A stretch of 26,463 nt of DNA, taken from a virus. The DNA lies in IMG/VR virus record IMGVR_UViG_3300042885_000572, positions 1-26,463 of that record; one strand, written 5' to 3'. Below the pieces are notes generated by a model. It ran no database searches. It had not been told where the DNA came from and saw nothing but the letters and a program-made list of their open reading frames with translations. Positions 20,027 through 26,463 of this stretch are shown here, piece by piece (the stretch's first letter is position 1; each line of letters opens with the position of its first letter). Both the position numbers and the translations under genes were made by a program.

Positions 20027-21459
20027 GCGTTTGTTGCGGCGGCGTTGTTGCTCGAAAGCTCGTTGGGGTCAAGAGTCATAATCTCGGCCCGGTCCACGTT
20101 GAACTCCTGAGCGAGTTCTTGGGCATAAGCAATTTCAGCCGCCTTTTGCCGCAGTTGCTCGCGCCAGTCCTCACCGGTCTCGGCGTAGATGCTCTGGAGC
20201 GTTCTCATGCCGCATTTGAACTCGTTGACCGCGGCAGATGAATTGCGGCCCACGTCCACATTGATGGACCGCGGAGACCGAAAGGTTGACCGATAGAAAT
20301 CAGCCGGTGCCGGACGCATTGACGAGTCCGTTTTGATCCCGGTTTCGATGACGTACTCGTAGACGCGGCGGAGGTGATCCGCGATCACGAAAGACCGGGA
20401 CCGAAAAAAGGCGTTGGCAATGTCGAGAACCGACCGCATCGAGGTGCCCTGCATCGAGGTAGGCAGCACGATCTCCTTCGGGATTCCAATGCCAGCGCAG
20501 ACCTTGGCGGTGAGGTAATCCCAATATCCCGAGGTTGCCGCGCTCGGGCGCTCGACCTGAAACTGGTTGAACTCGTCACCGTGTTTGAGAACAGCGACCT
20601 CCCCGCCGAAGACGTCCTTGTAATAATCAGCCCGTTCGACCCCATCGCTTCCCAATATGGTGCCGCGGATAATGTCGTCGTCGGTGACCTCGCCTTCTTT
20701 GGTCTTAATGACGTTTTGGACCTTGGAAGCAGCCTTGGCGGCTTGCATCTCAAAGATCTGGAGGTCGTCTAGATCGTGAAGGTCGTTCATGACCGGGTAA
20801 AGCGCCGGGAGTCCGCGATACTGCCCCGGGCGTCCAGGCTCGAAAACATGGACAACGAACTCGGCTTCGACTCGCTGGAAAATGTCCTGCCGTTTGCCGT
20901 CGTCGTTGGTGATGTGGTAGGCTACCGGCCGGCCTCGCTCGTCCACCTCAACGCCGTCAATAATTGTCCGACCCTGCAAAGCGGGCGGGCTTTTGACCCG
21001 GTGGGATTCGACCAACTGGATGCGAGGGTTTCCAGATTCACCTCGGGTGAGGATGATGAAAATTTCACCGTCGACGAAAAGCGCCCGGGCAATGATGCCC
21101 TGAAGGCTTCCAAACGACAGCCGGGAAGATAGATCGGCAAACCGTTGCCAGTCGCGCCAGTAATTGAGCGCGGTCGCATTCCACGCGGTGTCAGACGACG
21201 ACGGAAAGAACGCGAGTCCCTGCCCTACGGTGTACTGCTCAAAAAGGTCAGCGATGCGGTTCACGAAGGCGTTATTGCGCTCGAAATACCGGGACCGACG
21301 CACCAACTCGTAACGGCTGTAGGGGTCAATGTCGAACGAAGCCGACTGAACCGATCCGTGCAGCGTGGATCGCTGGGTTGTTTGGCGGGCTCCCTCGTAC
21401 CGGGCTTTTGGTGAAACCACGAACCGAGTCGCAGCGGCTAGGCGTTCAAGTAATTTCAT
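20023..21459 (-). CDS. Portal protein (lambda gpB family, 478 aa)
   Basis: Forms the dodecameric DNA gate at one capsid vertex and docks the terminase. Lambda-portal features include LVRRSRYFERNNAFVNRIADLFEQYTVG near the N-terminus (in parts), SLQGIIARALFVDGEIFIIL, RIQLVESHRV, the clip/stem region with VHVFEPGRPGQYRGLPALYPVM, and MQAAKAASKVQNVI. Size (about 480-530 aa in the family) fits. The ATG at 21457-21459 overlaps the previous stop as ATGA, and its own stop overlaps the protease start. Confidence 0.93.
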   Translation of the reverse strand: MKLLERLAAATRFVVSPKARYEGARQTTQRSTLHGSVQSASFDIDPYSRYELVRRSRYFERNNAFVNRIADLFEQYTVGQGLAFFPSSSDTAWNATALNYWRDWQRFADLSSRLSFGSLQGIIARALFVDGEIFIILTRGESGNPRIQLVESHRVKSPPALQGRTIIDGVEVDERGRPVAYHITNDDGKRQDIFQRVEAEFVVHVFEPGRPGQYRGLPALYPVMNDLHDLDDLQIFEMQAAKAASKVQNVIKTKEGEVTDDDIIRGTILGSDGVERADYYKDVFGGEVAVLKHGDEFNQFQVERPSAATSGYWDYLTAKVCAGIGIPKEIVLPTSMQGTSMRSVLDIANAFFRSRSFVIADHLRRVYEYVIETGIKTDSSMRPAPADFYRSTFRSPRSINVDVGRNSSAAVNEFKCGMRTLQSIYAETGEDWREQLRQKAAEIAYAQELAQEFNVDRAEIMTLDPNELSSNNAAATNA

Positions 21460-21815
21460 CGCATCAGATTAGAGAAATCGTTGCGGAAGGCACGAACGGG
21501 TTTTAGCCGTCCCATCATGTATCCGAAGCGATTGGCATCAGTCGCATTTCCGGCTGTCACTGCGTCGTCGTAGAGGTCAAGCAAACGGCTGAAGGCCTCG
21601 GCCATGTCTGTGGGAGTCACGCCCTCAGAACCATTGACCTGAAACGTGACCGACCGCCCATTGCCGGTGGTCTGCTGCAAGATCTTGCCCGACTCAAGCG
21701 CGTGGACGGCCTCGTTGTTGAGGCTGTTGAGCTTGTCGAGCAGCGTGGCCCCGTGGGTCACCGTCGAGTAGACGTGACGCAAGAGACCGCGGGCGAATAC
21801 AGAAGAAACTGCCAC
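21456..21815 (-). CDS. Small hypothetical protein upstream of portal (119 aa)
   Basis: A helical protein (LLDKLNSLNNEAVHALESGKILQQ, MAEAFSRLLDLYDDA, NRFGYMMGRLKPVRAF) with a short beta segment (RSVTFQVNG). Its place between terminase and portal is where lambda encodes the head-tail joining protein W, but it is longer and shares no motif I can see. The start is GTG at 21813-21815, with no obvious ribosome binding site; the frame is open a little further upstream, so the start is uncertain. Its stop overlaps the portal ATG as ATGA. Confidence 0.62.
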   Translation of the reverse strand: MAVSSVFARGLLRHVYSTVTHGATLLDKLNSLNNEAVHALESGKILQQTTGNGRSVTFQVNGSEGVTPTDMAEAFSRLLDLYDDAVTAGNATDANRFGYMMGRLKPVRAFRNDFSNLMR

Positions 21816-21873
21816 GATTGAAGGTCCGCAGGAACAGAGCGTTGACGCTACGGGTGGTTTGAACCGTCCTCGC

Positions 21874-22059
21874 TCATTTCCGCCCGTGACGGCGTTCGGC
21901 CCGCGGTTGCGGATGTTTTGTCAGCCACGCCAACGCCTCAGTGAGTCGCGCTCGACCTCCTGGCATTGGGAACCCTCGGGCCTTCATCGCGTAGACGTAG
22001 GACGGAGCCCGCTTGAGCATGGCGGCGATTTCCTTTGTCGTGAGGAGGTCAGTTTGCAT
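21874..22059 (-). CDS. Small HTH DNA-binding protein (61 aa)
   Basis: LLTTKEIAAMLKRAPSYVYAMKARGFPMPGGRARLTEALAWLTKH is a winged-helix/excisionase-like helix-turn-helix of the MerR/AlpA type: 'T-x-E-x-A-x-x-L-x-+-x-x-x-x-V-Y'. It covers nearly the whole protein and leaves a basic tail (RAERRHGRK). It overlaps the end of the terminase gene by 11 bases. A DNA-binding protein here could regulate late genes or assist packaging; excisionases are usually elsewhere, near an integrase. Codon-level evidence is limited, but the HTH is convincing. Confidence 0.65.
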   Translation of the reverse strand: MQTDLLTTKEIAAMLKRAPSYVYAMKARGFPMPGGRARLTEALAWLTKHPQPRAERRHGRK

Positions 22060-23860
22060 CAGAGTTGGTCATGCGAAGGCGGTTGTGGAAAATTGCACCG
22101 GCAACTTGCATGACTTCGCAGTCGGCCAAGTGATTCGGCCATTTTGAGGAACGAGACAACCACGTCCACGTTGTTCGGCCGGTGGCGCTGGAAAGGCGGG
22201 CGACCTTTTGCTCGCAATCAAGGTGCCTCCAGTATTCCGGCGAGGCTACGTTGTCGGCGACCTCCCACCGGGTGGCCGTCTTTCCCTTGCGGAGGCGTTC
22301 TAGGATGTCCTTGGTCACGTCGGTCCCAAACTCCAGCAGCTTAAGTTCAAGACGTCCCTGCCGGCCAGCGTTGTCACCGACCCGAGGGTCAATGCCTCGG
22401 AGGAAGAATGGATCCTCCACCCCGGTCTTTGGGTTGCGCCAGCCTTTCCTTGGCATTCCTTTTGCCGGCATCCATCCGACCCACAGAGGCACCCGGCCGG
22501 TCCTCGGGAAGAATCGTCCCCACCGGAGGCATTCCGAGTAAACGCTTGGCGCATCGTAGCCTGAATCGATGATGACATGGACGTCCTGCACCCCGTGCTG
22601 GCCCTGCTTTTCCCTCACGTCGTGCCAAGTGTCCAGTGGTCCAGCGTCGATGGCTCGGGATGACCCGTCCTCGTTCCATGCACGGCAAACAAACCAGAAG
22701 TGCGGGCTGGAAGCCTGACAGTCTACGGTCAGAAACTTGATCGCTTTTTCAGGAACGCCTTCGGTCCCGGCGACAATCAATTCCTCGCGTTGTCGGGGCG
22801 CGGCTTGGTTTTCCCATGGTTCGCTTAAATTGCCGTTGATGAAGCCCTGAAGCCCGATAAGGGATTCCTGAGCCTCCAAGAACTGCACGGCTAAGTGCCC
22901 CCATGTGCATTTGCGATCCGGGCTGTAAAGGCTCGACAGATGGTAAGATCGGACCCCGGGCAACGAACCTTTGTTTTCGGGAATCCATTGTCCGTGTCGA
23001 AGGCTGGCAACCTTTTGCGAGTCGTTAATGGCCCCTTTGCAGAGTTGGCATTCGTAGCGGGCGGATCCGCGCACCTTGCCGAAGTCCCATTTGCCGTCTT
23101 CCAGTTTGGCGCTCTCGTCCCACTTGACCTGCTTCCACTCCAGCCGGATGAGGGCCTTGCAATTCGGGCAGGGCAGGTAATACCGGCGCTGGTCGCCTCG
23201 AAGGAACCGCTGCCAGATTCGGCCCTCGGTGGTTGTCGGGGTCGAGGTCAAGAACAGTTTGGAGGATGAGAACGCCTTGAGGCGCTGCTCGGCCAAGTCC
23301 AGCGCGTCGGCTTCCCTGTCTGAGGCTTGGGCGAACTTGTCAACCTCATCGGCTACCAACACCCGGACGGGTCGTGAGGCTAGGTTGGCCGGGCTGTTGC
23401 TTCCCACAAAAGTCAGCGTCGAGCGGTCAAAATGCTGTTCTAGGTGGGTCAACTTGTCTTTGTCGCTTGGGAAATGCGCGACCATGGCCGGGCAGTCTTC
23501 GAGCATCGGCATCCATCGAGACTTGGAGAACGACCGGGCAAGGCCTTCGGTAGGCATCAACCAGAGCGCCGGGCTCGGCTCGTTGTCGATGAGCCACGCA
23601 AGGCCAGCCATCAGGGTCGTCGTCTTTGACGTCTGAGATCCCCAGCACAGCGTCATCTCGACGACCCCGGAGTCTTTCCAGCATTCAAGCGGTTCGCGAA
23701 CGTAGGGCCGGACGCTTGTCGAGTACGGTCCCGGATGCTCGGTCTGCCTCGCGGTAAGTTTGAGATTGGCCTCGGCCCATTGGACCACGGTTTGCCGGGG
23801 CGTCGGGCGGTAGAGCCCGCGCCGGAACTCCAGAAGATCCCGCTGGAGGTCGGTCAACAT
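22049..23860 (-). CDS. terL: Terminase large subunit (GpA family, 603 aa)
   Basis: The packaging motor. The ATPase domain has a Walker A-like WGSQTSKTT (73-81, a Ser where many have Gly before Lys79), Walker B VRVLVADEVD (165-174) and the coupling motif LTSTPTT (204-210). A zinc-binding pair CPNC (231-234) and CQLC (271-274) lies between domains, as in GpA proteins. The RNase-H-like nuclease shows Asp380 (FLTVDCQ), Asp432 (IIDSGYD) and Asp580 (LADCEV). The family usually spans 550-650 aa. An AGGA site five bases before ATG 23858-23860 supports the start, which overlaps the Mom stop by seven bases. Confidence 0.95.
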   Translation of the reverse strand: MLTDLQRDLLEFRRGLYRPTPRQTVVQWAEANLKLTARQTEHPGPYSTSVRPYVREPLECWKDSGVVEMTLCWGSQTSKTTTLMAGLAWLIDNEPSPALWLMPTEGLARSFSKSRWMPMLEDCPAMVAHFPSDKDKLTHLEQHFDRSTLTFVGSNSPANLASRPVRVLVADEVDKFAQASDREADALDLAEQRLKAFSSSKLFLTSTPTTTEGRIWQRFLRGDQRRYYLPCPNCKALIRLEWKQVKWDESAKLEDGKWDFGKVRGSARYECQLCKGAINDSQKVASLRHGQWIPENKGSLPGVRSYHLSSLYSPDRKCTWGHLAVQFLEAQESLIGLQGFINGNLSEPWENQAAPRQREELIVAGTEGVPEKAIKFLTVDCQASSPHFWFVCRAWNEDGSSRAIDAGPLDTWHDVREKQGQHGVQDVHVIIDSGYDAPSVYSECLRWGRFFPRTGRVPLWVGWMPAKGMPRKGWRNPKTGVEDPFFLRGIDPRVGDNAGRQGRLELKLLEFGTDVTKDILERLRKGKTATRWEVADNVASPEYWRHLDCEQKVARLSSATGRTTWTWLSRSSKWPNHLADCEVMQVAGAIFHNRLRMTNSDAN

Positions 23861-24618
23861 TCGAGTCCTGACCGTTGAGAGTGGAGCGCCGGGATCGGTT
23901 TCGAGCCGTCCTTTGCGGACTGGGAGTCCGCCGTGTCCTTAGTGTCACTTCCGGCGCATTTTGGTTTTCCGAGGTACATGGAAGCACCTCGACGTTCGAT
24001 TTCTGTAAACGGAATAATTGGGACGGTCAACCTTTTACGGGCTTCTGGGTTGAGAAAGTACAGGTAACGCAGTTGGAAACCTAAAAGTGGGACAGCCCCG
24101 TTTTTCTTCCAATAACCAGCGCTTTCGCCTTTGATGATGTAGTTTGAATTGTTCAGGGTTTTGTCCGCCACAACAGAACCGTCAGGCATCTTGAGGATTG
24201 TTTTGTTTTCCTTGATCCCGGTTAAAACAAAACCGCTGGCCCTGTAAATTGTTCCATCACCGCACTGAGTCGCGTCGGCAAATGAGATAACCCAGTCAAT
24301 GTGAGGATAGTGTTTTCGGATCAATCGCATAGCGACTGAGATTGCCCGGCTCTCGCTATTCCTTGGCAACCATTCCGAAAAAGCCATCCGATTGAGTTCA
24401 AGAAACCCATTCCAATGGGTGTCTTGGACGATGGTCATGGTCTTCCTTTTGTCCATTGATGGGCCAAACTGCATTGCCCCTCCGCATTTTCCGTTTAGGA
24501 AAACACCGAAGTGCAACTGTGAGTTTGGAACCACTTTCCCAGAGTAATGACAGGAGGTAACGACCTTGTCGGCGTCGGCCCTGCTGATTGGCTTAACGAT
24601 GATGTCCTTGGCGCTCAT
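23854..24618 (-). CDS. mom: Mom-family DNA adenine modification protein (254 aa)
   Basis: Related by motif to phage Mu Mom, which converts adenines in phage DNA to a methylcarbamoyl form and thereby blocks many restriction enzymes. The fold is GNAT-like. The visible pattern is CHYSG (23-27), LHFGVFLNGKCGGAMQFGPS (35-54), LNRMAFSEWLPRNSESRAIS (75-94), and IDWVISFADATQCGDGTIYR (107-126) followed by ASGF. The HY pair, Asp115 and Tyr125 are the likeliest active-site residues by analogy with residues implicated in Mu Mom. The C-terminal 50 residues (about 205-254) look poorly structured. ATG overlaps the ParB stop as ATGA; the stop overlaps the terL start. No Com-like activator gene is seen here. 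Confidence 0.88.
   Translation of the reverse strand: MSAKDIIVKPISRADADKVVTSCHYSGKVVPNSQLHFGVFLNGKCGGAMQFGPSMDKRKTMTIVQDTHWNGFLELNRMAFSEWLPRNSESRAISVAMRLIRKHYPHIDWVISFADATQCGDGTIYRASGFVLTGIKENKTILKMPDGSVVADKTLNNSNYIIKGESAGYWKKNGAVPLLGFQLRYLYFLNPEARKRLTVPIIPFTEIERRGASMYLGKPKCAGSDTKDTADSQSAKDGSKPIPALHSQRSGLEC
23866..23869 (-). promoter_or_regulatory. Ribosome binding site of the large terminase gene
   Basis: AGGA on the minus strand, five bases before the ATG at 23858-23860, inside the end of the Mom-family gene. It indicates that terL can be initiated independently as well as by coupling. Confidence 0.6.
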
Positions 24619-25244
24619 GGGTTGGTGCGGTTGTACTCTTGGCAGATTGCTGCCAAGGCGTTGCCGTTCCCGTTTTCATTGATTGGGTGGTTGTCCAATC
24701 CGAGTTCCTTTGCCTTTGAGATGGCTCGGTCTACCTCCTCGGCTTGTTCGTCGTGAAGGGTGAAAGTTTTTTGTTGGATCGGTTGGCGGTCACCGGAATT
24801 AAGGTCTGGCATAGATCCGTCCCCAACCTCGAATTGCCCGAGGATTTTCTCGACCTCGGCATCGGTAAATCCGGTCAAATCCATGTTGAAACCTTCCTCC
24901 TTGAGAATGTCCAACTCGGCCTTGAGCATTGCATCGTCCCAACCCGCATTTAGGGCGAGCTTGTTGTCGGCAATGACGTAGGCGCGAACTTGGGCGGGTG
25001 TCAGATGCCCGAGGCGGATGCACGGGATCGTCTCCATGCCGAGCTTGCGGGCGGCCATGACCCGGCCGTGCCCAGCAACGATGGTTCCGCGGGTGTCGAT
25101 CAGCACTGGATTCGTCCAGCCGAACTCGACCATTGAGGCGGCAATCTGGGCGACTTGCTCGGCCGAATGCGTCCGGCTGTTGGTGGCGTAAGGTATCAGG
25201 TCATCGACCTTGATTTGCTCAATCGTTGGTTGGGATTTCTTCAT
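24615..25244 (-). CDS. ParB/Srx-fold nuclease-like protein (209 aa)
   Basis: The N-terminal ParB domain is clear: KVDDLIPYATNSRTHSAEQV, FGWTNPVLID, and the nucleotide-site motif VAGHGRVMAARKLG (56-69, GHGR where chromosomal ParB has GERR). Then HLTPAQVRAYVIADNKLALNAGW follows. The C-terminal part (TFTLHDEQAEEVDRAIS, NHPINENGNGNALAAICQEY) resembles that of phage ParB proteins that accompany DNA methylases. There is no HTH/ParB centromere-binding domain or ParA partner, so chromosome segregation is unlikely. It is coupled to the terminase small subunit and Mom genes by ATGA overlaps. It could recruit the Mom enzyme to DNA or nick DNA (inference). Confidence 0.85.
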   Translation of the reverse strand: MKKSQPTIEQIKVDDLIPYATNSRTHSAEQVAQIAASMVEFGWTNPVLIDTRGTIVAGHGRVMAARKLGMETIPCIRLGHLTPAQVRAYVIADNKLALNAGWDDAMLKAELDILKEEGFNMDLTGFTDAEVEKILGQFEVGDGSMPDLNSGDRQPIQQKTFTLHDEQAEEVDRAISKAKELGLDNHPINENGNGNALAAICQEYNRTNP

Positions 25245-25855
25245 TTCCAGGGATCGGTTTGTTGCAAGGTGGCAAGGGCTACTTCCTGAACCCAGCGGTC
25301 CAGTTCCTTCTCTGCGTGCTCGGGGTCGTGCGGCGCGATCCGGCCGGCGAGTTGTTTGGGCATTGATCGCAGCAATGTTGCGACCGCTCCGTCGTGTTCC
25401 TGCATGACCTTTCGGACCCAGTCACCGGAGACCAAAGTCCGTTCACGCTCGGCTAACGTTAGCACTTCTTCCCGGGCGGCGGTTAGGTTGCGGGCGGCGC
25501 TGTTGTGGATCTGAACCAGTCGGCCGGCGTCCGGTTGCCCTGCCTTAAGCGCCCGCACTGACAAGGCGTAGGCAGCTTTCTCGATGCCTTTTTGCCGTTC
25601 GTAGGAGCCCTGCGGTGTGTCCGCGGAGATCAACGATGGGTCGGTGGGTGCCTGGGCTTCGGGCGGTCGGTACGGTCCCGGTTCAACGGATGATCCCGAA
25701 GCAGATTTCGGGATGATCCCCGGGCGCTTCTGAGCACCCATTCCCCGCCAAGAGTCCGCGGCCTCGGGCGAGGTCAAAGGCATTCCGGCCTTCACAAGCT
25801 GGGAGACCCGGCCCTTGGTCAGACCGCTGTGGTTGACGTAATCGGTCTGAGTCAT
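25241..25855 (-). CDS. terS: Terminase small subunit, Nu1-like (204 aa)
   Basis: The N-terminus has a winged-helix-type motif (TDYVNHSGLTKGRVSQLVKAG, in parts, about 4-25), as in lambda Nu1. A proline/serine-rich linker (about 45-75) follows, then a long helical region with RQKGIEKAAYALSVRALKAGQ and NLTAAREEVLTLAERE, and a C-terminal segment rich in helices ending DPWK. Nu1-like proteins bind cos/pac DNA and hand it to the large subunit. Size fits (about 180-210 aa). The ATG overlaps the upstream stop as ATGA. Position at the head of the packaging block supports the call. Confidence 0.82.
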   Translation of the reverse strand: MTQTDYVNHSGLTKGRVSQLVKAGMPLTSPEAADSWRGMGAQKRPGIIPKSASGSSVEPGPYRPPEAQAPTDPSLISADTPQGSYERQKGIEKAAYALSVRALKAGQPDAGRLVQIHNSAARNLTAAREEVLTLAERERTLVSGDWVRKVMQEHDGAVATLLRSMPKQLAGRIAPHDPEHAEKELDRWVQEVALATLQQTDPWK

Positions 25856-26070
25856 CGCAGCGTCTCGGGTAGGTTCTCGGGCTTTTCGTTCATGATGTCC
25901 CGGATGCCTACGGCAATGGTCCGAAGCACCGGAGCGTTCGGCTTGGCGTTCGGAGAATGCTGGAGAGCGAATTGTTCCGGTGTCATGGCCTTAGCTCGAA
26001 TGCGGGAAACTGCCCATTTAATGAGGTGGTGACCGATGTTCAGGGCAACATATTTGGCGGCGGTTGTCAT
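25852..26070 (-). CDS. Small hypothetical protein (72 aa)
   Basis: I do not recognise it. It is basic in its first half (LNIGHHLIKWAVSRIRAKAMTPEQFALQHS) and helical at the end (LRTIAVGIRDIMNEKPENLPETL). It is coupled to the terminase small subunit gene by an ATGA overlap. Its start is 39 bases after the stop of the preceding gene. It might be a packaging cofactor or a regulator, with no direct evidence. Confidence 0.55.
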   Translation of the reverse strand: MTTAAKYVALNIGHHLIKWAVSRIRAKAMTPEQFALQHSPNAKPNAPVLRTIAVGIRDIMNEKPENLPETLR

Positions 26071-26109
26071 GGGAGTTTACAGAGTTTAGGAAAGTTTACG
26101 CTCGGCGGC

Positions 26110-26463
26110 TTAACGGTCTGCTTTGGCCCCTGCGTGCAAGGTTTTGGCTGGGAGGGTTCCCATCCGGGGGGAGGTGCCTGCTCTTGGATGCCCCGCCGCG
26201 TGCGCTGCTGCCTCGCTGGCGCGTTTTGATTGCTCTTTGGTGTCCTTACCCTTTCCGGTGGTCACGGCGGCTCCTTGGGCAAGCCACAGCGTCTTACCGT
26301 GGGCAATTATTGCCGGCACCTTGACGATTGAGGATTGGACGGCCCTTGCGATCTCGGCATGGGTCGATCCGTTGTCGCGCATGAGGTAAGCCCTGAGGCA
26401 TGAGTAGCTCTCGATTGGCTTAATGTAATTCGCCCGGGTTGCCTGGAGCTTCGGGATGGGTCG
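26110..26463 (-). CDS. 5'-truncated HTH-like protein
   Basis: The reading frame is open to the right edge, so the start may lie outside the window; an internal ATG at 26380-26382 would give 90 residues. The part before that ATG (NYIKPIESYSCLRAYLM) reads as protein and is continuous with MRDNGSTHAEIARAVQSS. The 'D-N-G-S-T-H-A-E-I-A-R-A-V' segment looks like the first two helices of a helix-turn-helix. After it comes a lysine/alanine/glycine-rich, probably disordered basic tail. A DNA-binding role at the head of the packaging operon is plausible (inference). Confidence 0.6.
   Translation of the reverse strand, partial: RPIPKLQATRANYIKPIESYSCLRAYLMRDNGSTHAEIARAVQSSIVKVPAIIAHGKTLWLAQGAAVTTGKGKDTKEQSKRASEAAAHAAGHPRAGTSPRMGTLPAKTLHAGAKADR

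Noticed and set aside
1-26463. CRISPR arrays, tRNAs, insertion sequences, attachment sites, integrase
   Set aside because: No regularly spaced repeats, cloverleaf-like sequences, transposase motifs or recombinase signatures were seen on reading either strand.

Overview
The window is a contiguous piece of a tailed double-stranded DNA phage or prophage (Caudoviricetes, siphovirus-type long tail). Every supported gene lies on the minus strand, so transcription runs from position 26463 down to 1. Genes are packed with gaps under 100 bases and many 4-base stop/start overlaps (ATGA, GTGA, TTGA). There is no tRNA, rRNA, CRISPR array, integrase or host gene. Composition is GC-rich by eye (not computed). 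The host cannot be identified from this window. The major structural genes lack Shine-Dalgarno motifs, while several other genes have clear GGAGG/AGGA sites. That mix hints at a Gram-negative host outside the well-studied proteobacteria, but it is only a hint.

Layout in transcription order. (1) 26463-22049 is the packaging and DNA-modification block: a 5'-truncated HTH-like gene, a small hypothetical, terminase small subunit, a ParB-type nuclease-fold protein, a Mom-family DNA adenine modification protein and the GpA-type large terminase. (2) 22059-17220 is the head block: a small HTH protein, a possible joining protein, lambda-type portal, a ClpP-type prohead protease carrying extra domains and a scaffold-like tail, the major capsid protein and a small unknown. 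(3) 17211-15196 holds connectors, tail terminator and the tail tube protein. (4) 15183-11169 is an inserted accessory block: surface/fibre proteins including one with a self-cleaving S74 chaperone domain, followed by small membrane proteins and a lipoprotein that look like a lysis cassette. (5) 11159-2533 is the tail core: overlapping tail-assembly chaperone ORFs in a -1 frame relation, tape measure, and a tail tip resembling that of gene transfer agents (a fused Dit+hub protein with four probable Fe-S cysteines, an NlpC/P60-like peptidase, and a split 'megatron' with glycan-binding-like modules). (6) 2483-1 is the start of a recombination/early block: a tiny DNA-binding-like protein, a probable single-strand annealing protein, a coiled-coil protein, a hypothetical, and the first 40 codons of a probable PD-(D/E)XK nuclease.

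The genes form a nearly complete morphogenesis programme. Terminase and portal load DNA into a capsid built from the major capsid protein with a built-in protease/scaffold. The tail is assembled with the chaperones around the tape measure and ends in an enzymatic, glycan-binding tip. The least ordinary part is the ParB-Mom pair, translationally coupled between the two terminase subunits, which suggests that anti-restriction marking of the genome is co-expressed with packaging. Two small genes (2328-2483 and 11305-11478) are shorter than common ORF cut-offs and easily missed.
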